Source: Flavobacteriales bacterium (GTDB taxonomy: Bacteria; Bacteroidota; Bacteroidia; Flavobacteriales_D; Crocinitomicaceae). Taken from it: a DNA stretch of 64,000 nt. Shown in pieces: positions 56,125 to 64,000 of this stretch. Numbering within the stretch: position 1 is the stretch's first letter; every line of letters starts with the position of its first letter. The stretch lies in the NCBI GenBank assembly GCA_947447525.1, contig CANFJL010000010.1:52861-116860 (forward strand). Reading direction: 5' to 3'. The notes below the pieces were generated by a model that was not told the origin of the DNA, ran no database searches, and was given only the letters and a program-made list of their open reading frames with translations. The translations under genes were made by a program, and so were the position numbers.

Positions 56125-57567
56125 TTATAGTTCTTTTCGTAATCGCGCTACAGGTAGGTTGAGTTGCTCTCGATATTTTGCAACAGTTCTTCGCGCAATG
56201 TTATATCCTTTTTGTTGCAATAGGGCCATTAATTTCTCATCAGGAAGCGGTGTTTTTTTATTTTCTCCGCTAATAGCATCTAATAAAATTTGCTTTACTT
56301 CTCTAGTAGAAACTTCTTCTCCACCATCTGTAGATAATGATTCAGAGAAAAAATACTTTAATGGGTATACACCAAAGTTGGTTTGTACATATTTGCTGTT
56401 TGCAACACGAGAAATGGTGGAAATATCCATCTCAACAATTTCTGCAATGTCTTTTAATATCATTGGCTTCAACTTGGTTTCATCTCCACTGAGAAAAAAT
56501 GCTTCCTGATAATGCATAATAGCATTCATGGTGAAAAGCAAGGTTTGTTGTCTTTGCTTTATAGCGTCAATAAACCAAAGTGCATTGTCTAATTTTTGTT
56601 TTACGAAACCCACTGCTTGTTTATCGGATTTTGAAGTCTTAGCCCCCTCTGAATAATTCCGTAAAAGATCTTTATATTCTTTGCTAACTTTTAATTCAGG
56701 TGCATTCCTACTGTTCAACGAAAGTGCCAGGCCCACTTCATTTTCAATAATGATAAAGTCAGGAATAATTTGTTGAAAATTCTTGGCAGATTCTTTCATT
56801 GAACCACCAGGCTTTGGATTTAATTTTAAAATTTCATCAATAGCAGCCTTAAGAGTTACCTCATCAATAGATAATTTTTTAACAATTTTATCGTAATGTT
56901 TTTTGGTAAATTCCTCAAATAAATCCCGCAAAATTAATTTAGCTTTCTTTCTAATTTCTGATCCATCCTGCCTTCTTTCAATTTGTAATAAAAGACATTC
57001 CCTTAGGTTTCTTGCTCCTACTCCAGCAGGATCTAATTCTTGAATTAAGTGAAGAATAACTTCAATTTCTTCTTCTGTTGCAATCACATTCATTGAAAAA
57101 GCAAGGTCATCAACAATAGCATCTAAAGTCCTTCCTAGATAACCTGATTCATCAAGATTTCCAATTAAAATATCTGCAATTGCAAATTCTCTATCGTCCA
57201 AATCTAGTAGATGAAGTTGCTCGCTCAGCTTTTCTTGAAAACTTTGTTCCCCAGAAAGTGGAATTACCCTTTCTTCATCATCTTTAGATTGATTGTTTGC
57301 TTGTGTTTTGTAATCTGCAACATCATCATCCATGTAGTCTGATATATCAAAATCATCATCGTTGTCATCGTCATCGAACTCCTCTTGATCTTCAAACTCA
57401 TCTTCATTATCTTCACTCCCTTCTTCTAGGGCAGGATTTTCTTCAATTTCTTGTTTGATGCGTTGATCTAATTCTATGGTAGGAACTTGCAACAATTTCA
57501 TAAGTTGAATTTGCTGCGGGGAAAGTCGCTGTTCTAGCTTTAAGGATAGATGTTGCTTAAGCGCCAT
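56125..57567 (-). CDS. rpoN: RNA polymerase sigma-54 factor
   Basis: Sigma-54 directs RNA polymerase to -24/-12 promoters that need an ATP-hydrolysing activator. The 480 residues contain the Gln-rich region I (LEQRLSPQQIQLMKLLQVP), a very acidic region II (EDNEDEFEDQEEFDDDDN), the core-binding and HTH regions, and the diagnostic RpoN box ARRTVAKYRE near the C-terminus. It follows asnS by two bases. No activator gene with an AAA+ domain is in the window; the large histidine kinase at 20309 is of the NtrY type often linked to sigma-54 activators. Confidence 0.97.
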   Translation of the reverse strand: MALKQHLSLKLEQRLSPQQIQLMKLLQVPTIELDQRIKQEIEENPALEEGSEDNEDEFEDQEEFDDDDNDDDFDISDYMDDDVADYKTQANNQSKDDEERVIPLSGEQSFQEKLSEQLHLLDLDDREFAIADILIGNLDESGYLGRTLDAIVDDLAFSMNVIATEEEIEVILHLIQELDPAGVGARNLRECLLLQIERRQDGSEIRKKAKLILRDLFEEFTKKHYDKIVKKLSIDEVTLKAAIDEILKLNPKPGGSMKESAKNFQQIIPDFIIIENEVGLALSLNSRNAPELKVSKEYKDLLRNYSEGAKTSKSDKQAVGFVKQKLDNALWFIDAIKQRQQTLLFTMNAIMHYQEAFFLSGDETKLKPMILKDIAEIVEMDISTISRVANSKYVQTNFGVYPLKYFFSESLSTDGGEEVSTREVKQILLDAISGENKKTPLPDEKLMALLQQKGYNIARRTVAKYREQLNLPVARLRKEL

Positions 57568-57569
57568 AA

Positions 57570-59018
57570 TTAAAATGCTGCATTTAGTGGTGTTCTTGGA
57601 AATGGTATTACATCTCTAATATTAGTCATTCCGGTAACAAACATAATCATCCTCTCAAATCCTAGGCCAAATCCTGCATGGGGTACTGTACCTAATTTTC
57701 GGGTCTCAATATACCACCACAAATCTTCTTCTGGGATATTAAATGCTTTGCATTTTTCAAGTAAGATATCGTAACGCTCTTCACGTTGAGATCCACCAAC
57801 GATTTCTCCAATCCCTGGGAACAATACATCCATAGCTGCCACAGTCTTTTGGTCGTCATTTTGTCTCATGTAAAACGCCTTGATGCCCGCAGGATAATCG
57901 TATAAAATTACAGGGCATTTAAATTCTTTTTCTACCAAATAACGTTCATGTTCACTTTGCAAATCCACCCCCCATTCAATAGGATATTGAAATTTCTTTT
58001 TCTTGTTGTGGTTACAATTTAAAAGTACTTCAATTGCTTCTGAATAAGACAAGCGTTTGAAAGGGTTTTCAATTACAAATTTTAGACGATCAATCAATCC
58101 TAATTCATTTCTTTCCTGTTGCGGCTTTTGACTCTGTTCTTGAACTTCTCTTTGATTTAAAAACTCTAAATCTTCACTACACTTATCCAAGACATAGGCG
58201 CATATATACTTTAAAAATTCTTCGGATAAATTCATATTATCCTTTAAATCATTAAAAGCAACCTCTGGTTCAATCATCCAAAATTCTGCTAAATGTCTTG
58301 AAGTATTTGAGTTTTCAGCGCGAAAAGTAGGACCAAAAGTATATACTTGACCTAGCGCAAGCGCTGCTAATTCAGCTTCCAATTGACCAGAAACAGTAAG
58401 GTTTACGGCTTTCCCAAAGAAATCCTCTTTATAGTCAACTTCACCTGCATCATTTAATGGTGGATTTATAGCATCTAAGGTGCTAACTCTAAACATTTCT
58501 CCCGCCCCTTCAGCATCTGAACCGGTGATAATGGGCGTATGAAGATAGACAAACCCATTTTCATTAAAATAATGATGAATGGCATAAGCAACAGCATGTC
58601 GAATACGAAAAACGGCACTGAAGGTCTGTGTTCTAAATCTTAAATGGGCCTGTTCTCTTAGAAATTCTAGGCTGTGTTTTTTAGGTTGTAATATGGTTTG
58701 TTGCACTTCATCGGGATGCGCAAGACCGAGGATTTCAATTTGCTCTACTTGTAGCTCTACATTTTGTCCTGCTCCAATGGATGCAATGAGCGTACCAATT
58801 AAAGAAACTGATGCGGCGGTAGTAATATTTTTTAGCTGTTCTTCAGGAAATTTTTCAAAGTCAACTACGGCTTGAATGCTTGCTAGACAAGATCCGTCAT
58901 TTACTTGGATAAATCTATTGCTTCGGAAGGCCCGAACCCATCCTTTTACAATAATTTTTTCTCCAATCAATGCTTTGCCCTCAGGACTAAGTATGTGTTT
59001 TATTTTAAATCGTTCCAT
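57570..59018 (-). CDS. asnS: Asparaginyl-tRNA synthetase
   Basis: This class II synthetase charges tRNA-Asn. The 482-residue protein has an N-terminal OB-fold ([19 protein letters not shown]) and a catalytic domain with motif 2 region [21 protein letters not shown] and motif 3 GFGLGFERM. The start is the ATG before ERFKIKH; a GTG two codons upstream lies against the promoter element and is less likely. It heads asnS-rpoN-PAP2-like. Confidence 0.96.
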   Translation of the reverse strand: MERFKIKHILSPEGKALIGEKIIVKGWVRAFRSNRFIQVNDGSCLASIQAVVDFEKFPEEQLKNITTAASVSLIGTLIASIGAGQNVELQVEQIEILGLAHPDEVQQTILQPKKHSLEFLREQAHLRFRTQTFSAVFRIRHAVAYAIHHYFNENGFVYLHTPIITGSDAEGAGEMFRVSTLDAINPPLNDAGEVDYKEDFFGKAVNLTVSGQLEAELAALALGQVYTFGPTFRAENSNTSRHLAEFWMIEPEVAFNDLKDNMNLSEEFLKYICAYVLDKCSEDLEFLNQREVQEQSQKPQQERNELGLIDRLKFVIENPFKRLSYSEAIEVLLNCNHNKKKKFQYPIEWGVDLQSEHERYLVEKEFKCPVILYDYPAGIKAFYMRQNDDQKTVAAMDVLFPGIGEIVGGSQREERYDILLEKCKAFNIPEEDLWWYIETRKLGTVPHAGFGLGFERMIMFVTGMTNIRDVIPFPRTPLNAAF

Positions 59019-59023
59019 GAACA

Positions 59024-59031
59024 CAAAAATA
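59024..59031 (-). promoter_or_regulatory. Bacteroidota -7 promoter element for asnS-rpoN
   Basis: The minus strand reads TATTTTTG, then five bases, then the asnS ATG, predicting a leader of 0-2 nt. No -33 TTG at the usual spacing. Confidence 0.6.
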
Positions 59032-59142
59032 AGACATTCCTATTAAATAATGCAGCCGCCATCTTTAATTCCTTATCAATATTCATTCTTAATGTTTAGG
59101 TTGCTTTTATACCTAATTTTAATAAAAATTAAAATCACTCTT

Positions 59143-59592
59143 ATGTTTAATGCTGCCCATACCCATTTACTCGTAAATCACTTTCCAATTATCCTTCCTT
59201 TTATTGGAGTTTTTATTGTGATCTTAGGTTTAATCTTTAAGTCAGATTTGGTTCAAAGAATTGGCTTGCTTTTATTTGTTTTAACCGGAATAGCAGCATT
59301 TATTTCCATGAATACAGGTGGAAATGCAGAACATTTTTTGGAGCGTTTGGATGAAAGTAAGGAGCATTTAATGCACGAACATGAAGAAGTAGCAGAGACA
59401 TTTTCGCTTATTGCTTATATTCTCTCAACGATCTCTCTTGTCGCAATTTATTTGTCATGGAAAAAGAATAAAGCATCCAAGATATTTGTGGGATTAGCAA
59501 TTTTAGGGGCCTTTATTCTGATCAGTTTTTCAAAGGAGACAGGCACATCAGGCGGAGAAATTACGCATCTTGAGATACGAAATGAAAAGTAA
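59143..59592 (+). CDS. Small four-span membrane protein (DUF2231-like)
   Basis: The 149-residue protein has hydrophobic segments at about 14-32, 39-58, 88-106 and 114-130, with a His/Glu-rich stretch between (HLMHEHEEVAE). The N-terminal HTHLLVNHFPIILPFIG resembles DUF2231 membrane proteins. The start is the ATG before FNAAHTH; the frame is open further upstream without similarity. Function is unknown. It is divergent from asnS and precedes the T9SS type B gene by 68 bases. Confidence 0.72.
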   Translation: MFNAAHTHLLVNHFPIILPFIGVFIVILGLIFKSDLVQRIGLLLFVLTGIAAFISMNTGGNAEHFLERLDESKEHLMHEHEEVAETFSLIAYILSTISLVAIYLSWKKNKASKIFVGLAILGAFILISFSKETGTSGGEITHLEIRNEK

Positions 59593-59660
59593 TTAATTTT
59601 TTTAATATAAATCTTTCAATTTTAAGTGTAAATCATTAAATTCGAGTTAATTATACTTGG

Positions 59661-62057
59661 ATGAATTACACCTTTCGACTTTTGTTTTGTCTTGTTATTG
59701 GTACAACACCATTCTTTTTTAACGCTCAAAAAATTGGCGCCTCCGCTCCCTTATTATCTGAAAATAAAGAAAAAGAATTTCTATTAAAGGATACAACGCA
59801 GTGGAGAGAAATCAACGAACAACGAACAGAAACAGGCGCATTTTATAAGAATTATAAAGGCGACACCAAGTCAGTTTTCAATAAAAAGCCAATTCATTAT
59901 AAAGATTCTGTAGGAAACTGGCAGCAAATAAACTCAGTTTTAGCACTAGGATCTAATGGAATTTGGTCTGCTCCTGCACAACAAAATCCCTGCTATTTAT
60001 ATCCATCGGGAGCTGTTGGAATTAATAATATAGTATTGGGAGCGGAAATTAAAGAAAATGAAAAAAGTTGTTCCGGCGTATTATTAATGGACGGCAATCA
60101 TGCAAGCATCAACTATAATGCTAACTTAAGCAGAGAAATTCAGTTTTATGAGAATGCGATTAAAAGTAATTATATACTACAAGTTCCCCCTGTAATTACT
60201 GATGATTATTATATCATAGAAGAATCTATATCGCTTCCTAAAGGCAGCTTTTATTCTTATGAATTTAATAGTCATGCTGCCGATATCATTACCACTAGGG
60301 GTATAAACGGCGGCTTGTTTATTGATGGATTTAATTTTGGGGACATTGTTTTTCTTTCTGAAGTGGGCAAAGATATTGCAAGAATTGTTCAACCCTTATA
60401 TTACGACCAAAGTAAAATTCAAGTTCCCGGAACGCACCGGATTATTGAAAGAGAAACAGGATGGTATATTCAAACAGCTGTCCCAAGTTCATGGCTGCAT
60501 GCGCAGGAGCGGGTGTACCCAGTGGTTATTGACCCTTTACTTAATGGTCCTATGTCTACTTGGGCAGGGGGATATATGAATTCTTGTCTTACTCCAACTT
60601 ATAATATTGATAGTTTGCAAGTTACAATCCCCGCAGGCGTTACTGTAACAGGCTTATATGTTTCATCAAGTTTTTATGCCGACCCATTTGCTGGAGCAAC
60701 GATGAATAAGGGCTCGATGTATTTCAGCACTACTTGCGGGAGTTCTCAAATTTTTACCGTGACTGGTGCTACCGCAACTTTAGCGGGGACAGCATATTTA
60801 GATAGTTTTAACATGATGTCACCTTTGATGTGTTGTTACCCAGAATCTTGTTCAAGCACCAATATTTATGTTCGTTTTCACCTCGGAAGAACAACCTATG
60901 GTACAGGGTGTAATCTCACCTATATTCGTTATGATCCATTCACCACACTTTGGCCATTTCAAGTAATTGTTTATGGGAAAACTCCAGAAAGTTATGGAAA
61001 TGAGTGGTATGTCCCTCAAGCCCCAATTTGTTCTAATGTTTGTACTGTTCCAGCAACCGCTTATGTAAGATATGGCGTCGCGCCTTATACTTTTTCACAC
61101 GCCTGGAGTTCTGGCTCCATCACAACGGGGATTAATTCGGGTTGTAGCGTGGGATCAACGAATCATCATTTTGATTTAGACATTCCAAATTGCCCTAATT
61201 ACTGCGACTCTAATTTTATCAGTTTAACTATTCCACCACCACTTATTGTTGATGCCTGTGGAAATAGTGTTGTTGGTATCCCGTTTGCAACTGTCCCAAT
61301 AATACCCGCAACAAATGTTGATATTGTTTATGATTCTGTCATTTGCGCTGGGGAAACATATATTGTTTCTTTAAATTCGTGTTTGTCAGGCGGCACAGTA
61401 AATTATTGGGGGGATAATATGTCGGGACAAGGATCTTTTTCTGCTCAATTTAATCCAAGTTCAAGCCCTGATTCTTTGACCTATTTTGCTTATGCCTATG
61501 GAAATGGTTGTACTTCAGACACCAGTATCATTAATGTAGTAGTTCATCCAAATCCTATCGCTTCTTTTCAAATAAATCCGGCCATGGCAATAGTTTCTTT
61601 GCCAATTGCTTTTAACAGTACCTCAACAAGTCCAGCCTCTCAGATTACTGCTTGGAATTGGTATTTGAATGATACGCTAGCCAATACCTCAATTTCTTGG
61701 GGTGAAACTATCAATACGACAGGAGTCTATCCACTTTGTTTAATGGTACAAGATGAATTTGCTTGTGTAGATACTGCATGTTCAACTTTAATTGTAGCTC
61801 CTGCTGAGGTGCACATTCCAAATGTAATCACGCCCAATTCAGATGGAATTAATGATACTCTAGTATTCGATTACCTAGATTTTTATCCAAACAATTATTT
61901 AAAGATATTTAACCGATGGGGCAATTTAATCTTCGAACAAAATAATTATCAAAATAATTGGGACGGAGGTGAATTTTCAGACGGCACCTATTTTTTCCAA
62001 TTAGAGGTTGTAGATAAAGATGTTGTTTACAGTGGATTTATCCAAATCGTACATTAA
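59661..62057 (+). CDS. Secreted PKD-like protein with T9SS type B sorting domain
   Basis: The 798-residue protein has a signal peptide (to about residue 22, FFNAQ). The N-terminal region contains KKPIHYKDSVGNWQQINSV, a module I associate with the N-termini of RHS/YD-repeat and other large secreted proteins. A Cys-containing beta region follows, then a PKD-like domain (about 630-710; FNSTSTSP...WNWYLND). The type B (CHU_C / gliding-associated) sorting domain occupies about 715-798: PNVITPNSDGINDT, IFNRWGN, NWDGGEFSDGTYFFQL. No catalytic motif is visible; an adhesin or surface role is likely. It converges on pth with two bases between. Confidence 0.86.
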   Translation: MNYTFRLLFCLVIGTTPFFFNAQKIGASAPLLSENKEKEFLLKDTTQWREINEQRTETGAFYKNYKGDTKSVFNKKPIHYKDSVGNWQQINSVLALGSNGIWSAPAQQNPCYLYPSGAVGINNIVLGAEIKENEKSCSGVLLMDGNHASINYNANLSREIQFYENAIKSNYILQVPPVITDDYYIIEESISLPKGSFYSYEFNSHAADIITTRGINGGLFIDGFNFGDIVFLSEVGKDIARIVQPLYYDQSKIQVPGTHRIIERETGWYIQTAVPSSWLHAQERVYPVVIDPLLNGPMSTWAGGYMNSCLTPTYNIDSLQVTIPAGVTVTGLYVSSSFYADPFAGATMNKGSMYFSTTCGSSQIFTVTGATATLAGTAYLDSFNMMSPLMCCYPESCSSTNIYVRFHLGRTTYGTGCNLTYIRYDPFTTLWPFQVIVYGKTPESYGNEWYVPQAPICSNVCTVPATAYVRYGVAPYTFSHAWSSGSITTGINSGCSVGSTNHHFDLDIPNCPNYCDSNFISLTIPPPLIVDACGNSVVGIPFATVPIIPATNVDIVYDSVICAGETYIVSLNSCLSGGTVNYWGDNMSGQGSFSAQFNPSSSPDSLTYFAYAYGNGCTSDTSIINVVVHPNPIASFQINPAMAIVSLPIAFNSTSTSPASQITAWNWYLNDTLANTSISWGETINTTGVYPLCLMVQDEFACVDTACSTLIVAPAEVHIPNVITPNSDGINDTLVFDYLDFYPNNYLKIFNRWGNLIFEQNNYQNNWDGGEFSDGTYFFQLEVVDKDVVYSGFIQIVH

Positions 62058-62059
62058 TC

Positions 62060-62623
62060 TTATTTTCCGTTCCACTGTGTCATGGTGAGTTGAACTCCTA
62101 TGGCACAGAAACTTAAGATAAAAGATTTCGCTGTTTCAATTCTTTCAGGCAAAGCTAAGGATTCTTCTTTCCCCCATTTATTGAGGACATAATCACTTTG
62201 TTTTCCTTTTGAAAAATCACTTCCAATACCGAATCTGAGTCGCGTATATTGGTTGGTATTAAGAGTAGCTTGAATGTCTTTTAATCCATTGTGACCACCA
62301 TCACTTCCATTACTCTTCATTCTTAGTTTACCGAATGGCAGCGCTAAGTCATCTGTAATCACTAAAATATTCTCTAATAAAATATTTTCTTTTTGCTTCC
62401 AATAGTTCACTGCTTTACCAGATAAATTCATGAAGGTAATGGGTTTTATAAGGACTAAAGTTTTGCCCTTATATTTTGCATGTGCTACAAAAGCAGTGCG
62501 GTCTAAGGAGAAGTCTACTTTTAATTCTTTAGCAAGTTCATCTAAAACATTAAATCCAATATTGTGTCTCGTGTTTTCGTATTCACTACCTGGATTTCCC
62601 AAACCAATTATGAGGTATTTCAT
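62060..62623 (-). CDS. pth: Peptidyl-tRNA hydrolase
   Basis: Pth frees tRNA from prematurely released peptidyl-tRNA. The 187-residue protein has the family motifs GLGNPGSEYENTRHNIGF (Asn10, His20), FMNLSGKAV (Asn65), DDLALPFG and GSDGGHNGLK (Asn111). It lies 17 bases after the unrecognised upstream gene. A TAATTTTA four bases before the ATG is one mismatch from the -7 consensus. Confidence 0.97.
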   Translation of the reverse strand: MKYLIIGLGNPGSEYENTRHNIGFNVLDELAKELKVDFSLDRTAFVAHAKYKGKTLVLIKPITFMNLSGKAVNYWKQKENILLENILVITDDLALPFGKLRMKSNGSDGGHNGLKDIQATLNTNQYTRLRFGIGSDFSKGKQSDYVLNKWGKEESLALPERIETAKSFILSFCAIGVQLTMTQWNGK

Positions 62624-62640
62624 AGTTTAAAATTACTCAA

Positions 62641-63639
62641 TCAAATTAAATCAAAGCCATTCACAAAAATCAATTCCTTTTCTTTTATTTCTTGGTGTTT
62701 AGATTTTTGAACCAAAGCAAGAGGATTATTCCCCAAGAGGTGGTGCAACAAACCCCATCTAACTCGGGTTTTAGCTGCTTGATAAACCAGCTGATTTTCA
62801 TCAGTCCACCAAATAATGGAATTACAAGCATAATCATTTAGGGCAGCATTAAATAATTCAGTAAGTAGGTCTGGATTATTTCTATCTATCCAAATGATAT
62901 CGGGAACCAAAAACGAAAACATTTTAGGGTCAATTATTTTTTTTAATAGAGGAATATAAGGCAGGATCTTAGGGATTAATTTTCCATATTTCCCAGGAAA
63001 GCGTTCTATTTCCCATGTGGCTTTATTGAATTTTGCAAAGGCTATAATTTCCTCCTCTTCATTGTATAATGCCCCGTAGGGGCCTTGACAAATATGTGTA
63101 TCGGTATACCCAAACTGCCCTCCATAAGTAGCTTCTACAGCTTCTTTAATTTGCATCCAATCTTCTATTAAGCGAAATCGTTTGCTTCTTTTTGGAAAAA
63201 ACCGACTATAAGCTTGAGTGGTAAGTAAACTTTTAATTTCCAAACCAAAAGTCTCGGCCATATTCAAACTTCTTTTGTTTTTAGGATCAATATAGGCGTA
63301 AAGCAGGCCATTTTTATTAAGACAAGTTTCAAAAAATTGATGAATTTCGTTCTTGATGGGAGAATTTACTTTTGATTTTTTTAATGAATTACCTGAACTT
63401 TGAAAAAGGGATTCAAAAGTAAAATAGCGTAGATAAAAACCGAAGGGTCTTTCACAAAAAGTAACATTACCAATTAATTTGTGATTTCTAAAGAGCAAAA
63501 GAGAAAGCGGATTATCGGCAAGTAAGGCCTGTTTTTTAATGTCCAAATGCTTGTAAACAGCTCCATTGGTCCCGAGACTTGTTTTCTCTAGTAAAGAAAT
63601 TAGTTCCTCAGAAATATACCGTTCTGTTTTAAGTTCCAT
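62641..63639 (-). CDS. Unrecognised 332-residue protein, possibly GNAT-like
   Basis: The start is the ATG before ELKTERY; a TTG three codons upstream falls inside the promoter element. There is no signal peptide or membrane segment. The protein appears to be two related alpha/beta halves of about 160 residues, each with a strand-rich centre (for example LSLLLFRNHKLIGNVTF and IIAFAKFNKATWEIE). This suggests a degenerate tandem GNAT acyltransferase, but I see no clear acetyl-CoA loop. It lies upstream of pth, 17 bases away, and is the last gene before tRNA-Ser. Confidence 0.6.
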   Translation of the reverse strand: MELKTERYISEELISLLEKTSLGTNGAVYKHLDIKKQALLADNPLSLLLFRNHKLIGNVTFCERPFGFYLRYFTFESLFQSSGNSLKKSKVNSPIKNEIHQFFETCLNKNGLLYAYIDPKNKRSLNMAETFGLEIKSLLTTQAYSRFFPKRSKRFRLIEDWMQIKEAVEATYGGQFGYTDTHICQGPYGALYNEEEEIIAFAKFNKATWEIERFPGKYGKLIPKILPYIPLLKKIIDPKMFSFLVPDIIWIDRNNPDLLTELFNAALNDYACNSIIWWTDENQLVYQAAKTRVRWGLLHHLLGNNPLALVQKSKHQEIKEKELIFVNGFDLI

Positions 63640-63645
63640 TAACAA

Positions 63646-63653
63646 CAAAGTTA
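63646..63653 (-). promoter_or_regulatory. Bacteroidota -7 promoter element for the pth upstream gene
   Basis: The minus strand reads TAACTTTG, ending six bases before the ATG (spacer TTGTTA). It contains the alternative TTG start. Confidence 0.6.
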
Positions 63654-63703
63654 ATTTCTTTACTTGTTATTCCTATTATTCATTGGGAGCTACTTAATAA
63701 AGT

Positions 63704-63725
63704 AAAAAAGCACTAACTTAGCGCT
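63704..63725 (-). terminator. Possible minus-strand terminator upstream of tRNA-Ser
   Basis: The minus strand reads AGCGCTAAGTTAGTGCT followed by TTTTTT. The arms pair over five to seven bases with one G-T pair. It would stop leftward transcripts arriving from beyond the tRNA. Confidence 0.4.
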
Positions 63726-63738
63726 CTTAAAAATAAGA

Positions 63739-63823
63739 GGAGAGGTGGCAGAGTGGCTGAACGCGCACGCTTGGAAAGCGTGTTTACGGTAACGTAACGG
63801 GGGTTCGAATCCCCCTCTCTCCG
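63739..63823 (+). tRNA. tRNA-Ser (anticodon GGA)
   Basis: The 85-nt gene has acceptor GGAGAGG pairing TCTCTCC (last pair G-U), a D-arm GTGGCTGAACGCGCAC region, anticodon stem CACGC/GCGTG with loop TTGGAAA, a long variable arm (TTTACGGTAACGTAAC) typical of class II tRNAs, and T-arm GGGGG TTCGAAT CCCCC with discriminator G. The anticodon GGA reads UCC and UCU. CCA is not encoded (GCAG follows). A strong terminator lies downstream. Confidence 0.95.
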
Positions 63824-63833
63824 CAGACAGATT

Positions 63834-63848
63834 GTCTAAAACAGTCTA
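63834..63848 (+). repeat. Paired GTCTA motif, copy 1
   Basis: GTCTAAAACAGTCTA: two GTCTA pentamers at 10-bp spacing, 11 bases after tRNA-Ser. This is the first of three such pairs. Confidence 0.65.
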
Positions 63849-63884
63849 AAAGCGTGTAAAATCAAGGTTTTGCACGCTTTTTTT
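63848..63884 (+). terminator. Rho-independent terminator of tRNA-Ser
   Basis: AAAGCGTG pairs with CACGCTTT, extended through a T-G pair by AAAA/TTTT around the loop TCAAGG, and a run of seven T follows. Confidence 0.88.
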
Positions 63885-63906
63885 ATGTTCTTCAAATTCT
63901 AAAAAA

Positions 63907-63921
63907 GTCTAGGTTTGTCTA
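63907..63921 (+). repeat. Paired GTCTA motif, copy 2
   Basis: GTCTAGGTTTGTCTA: the same direct pair at 10-bp spacing, 73 bp after copy 1. Confidence 0.65.
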
Positions 63922-63940
63922 TACTTTTGGTTTCTTAGCG

Positions 63941-63972
63941 GGTTTCTTTTTTTTGAAGCCAAAAAAGAAACC
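63941..63972. repeat. 12-bp perfect inverted repeat between GTCTA pairs
   Basis: GGTTTCTTTTTT and AAAAAAGAAACC flank an 8-base loop (TTGAAGCC). A further GGTTTCTT lies at 63929-63936. It could be a terminator stem or part of an attachment region. Confidence 0.6.
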
Positions 63973-63979
63973 AAGCAAG

Positions 63980-63994
63980 TAGACGCTAATAGAC
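63980..63994 (-). repeat. Paired GTCTA motif, copy 3, inverted
   Basis: TAGACGCTAATAGAC: the same pair and spacing on the opposite strand, six bases before the window end. Confidence 0.65.
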
Positions 63995-64000
63995 ATAATA

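Overview
This is chromosomal DNA from a Bacteroidota bacterium, most likely Flavobacteriales. The evidence: AT-rich genes; four secreted proteins with type IX secretion (T9SS) C-terminal signals (three type A, one type B); DUF4175, DUF4270 and DUF3098 proteins; the long IspG form; a b558-type succinate dehydrogenase; sigma-54 with its RpoN box; and the Bacteroidota promoter element TAnnTTTG upstream of many genes. Genes are dense (about 54 protein genes and one tRNA) and mostly core. I see no IS element, prophage, CRISPR array or rRNA. The family is a guess.

Layout. 1-7271 (+): a TPR protein cut by the window edge, an outer-membrane barrel protein and a secreted amidase-CUB protein. 7282-14478 (-): a hydroxyacid dehydrogenase, then the run DUF4175 / RsbW-like ATPase / ybeY / mnmG, with two parS-like palindromes at the ybeY-mnmG junction. 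14479-15120: a very AT-rich 642-bp divergent gap, the only gene-free stretch above 300 bp. 15121-19588: rpiB against hemW, a secreted serine protease and a thioredoxin-like protein. 19680-31048 (+): udk and a large histidine kinase, ispG, the run ftsX-DUF3098-uppP-truB, and a glycine-rich T9SS protein. 31002-35549 (-): an alpha/beta hydrolase, aminopeptidase P, a lipocalin-like lipoprotein, a gamma carbonic anhydrase and cysS. 35656-40950 (+): ispD-ldcA and sdhCAB. 40987-45481: a small membrane protein, rnc-fabF-acpP (-), purN (+), kynU (-). 45530-49640 (+): hemL, an SDR and three carotenoid genes, tightly coupled. 49629-51402 (-): rfaE2-like, panD, panC. 51502-55473 (+): a GT5 half-domain protein, DUF4270 and glmS. 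55474-59018 (-): a PAP2-like protein, rpoN, asnS. 59143-62057 (+): a small membrane protein and a T9SS type B protein. 62060-63639 (-): pth and an unrecognised protein. 63739 onward: tRNA-Ser, a strong terminator, and an array of paired GTCTA motifs running to the window end, which may be the attachment region of an integrative element.

Shared themes. Isoprenoid supply and use appear in ispG, ispD, uppP and the carotenoid genes. Envelope biogenesis appears in glmS, ldcA, uppP, ftsX, the secreted amidase and the heptose adenylyltransferase. Translation and RNA functions appear in mnmG, truB, ybeY, rnc, cysS, asnS, pth and tRNA-Ser.

Most notable signals: (1) the parS-like pair near mnmG, 4.2 kb from the AT-rich gap; (2) six genes whose -7 promoter element ends only 3-6 nt before the start codon, predicting leaderless mRNAs; (3) the GTCTA array beside tRNA-Ser; (4) the hemL-SDR-carotenoid operon; (5) the GT5-like protein without a C-terminal domain or KTGG motif. 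No entirely new multi-gene system could be shown from sequence reading alone.
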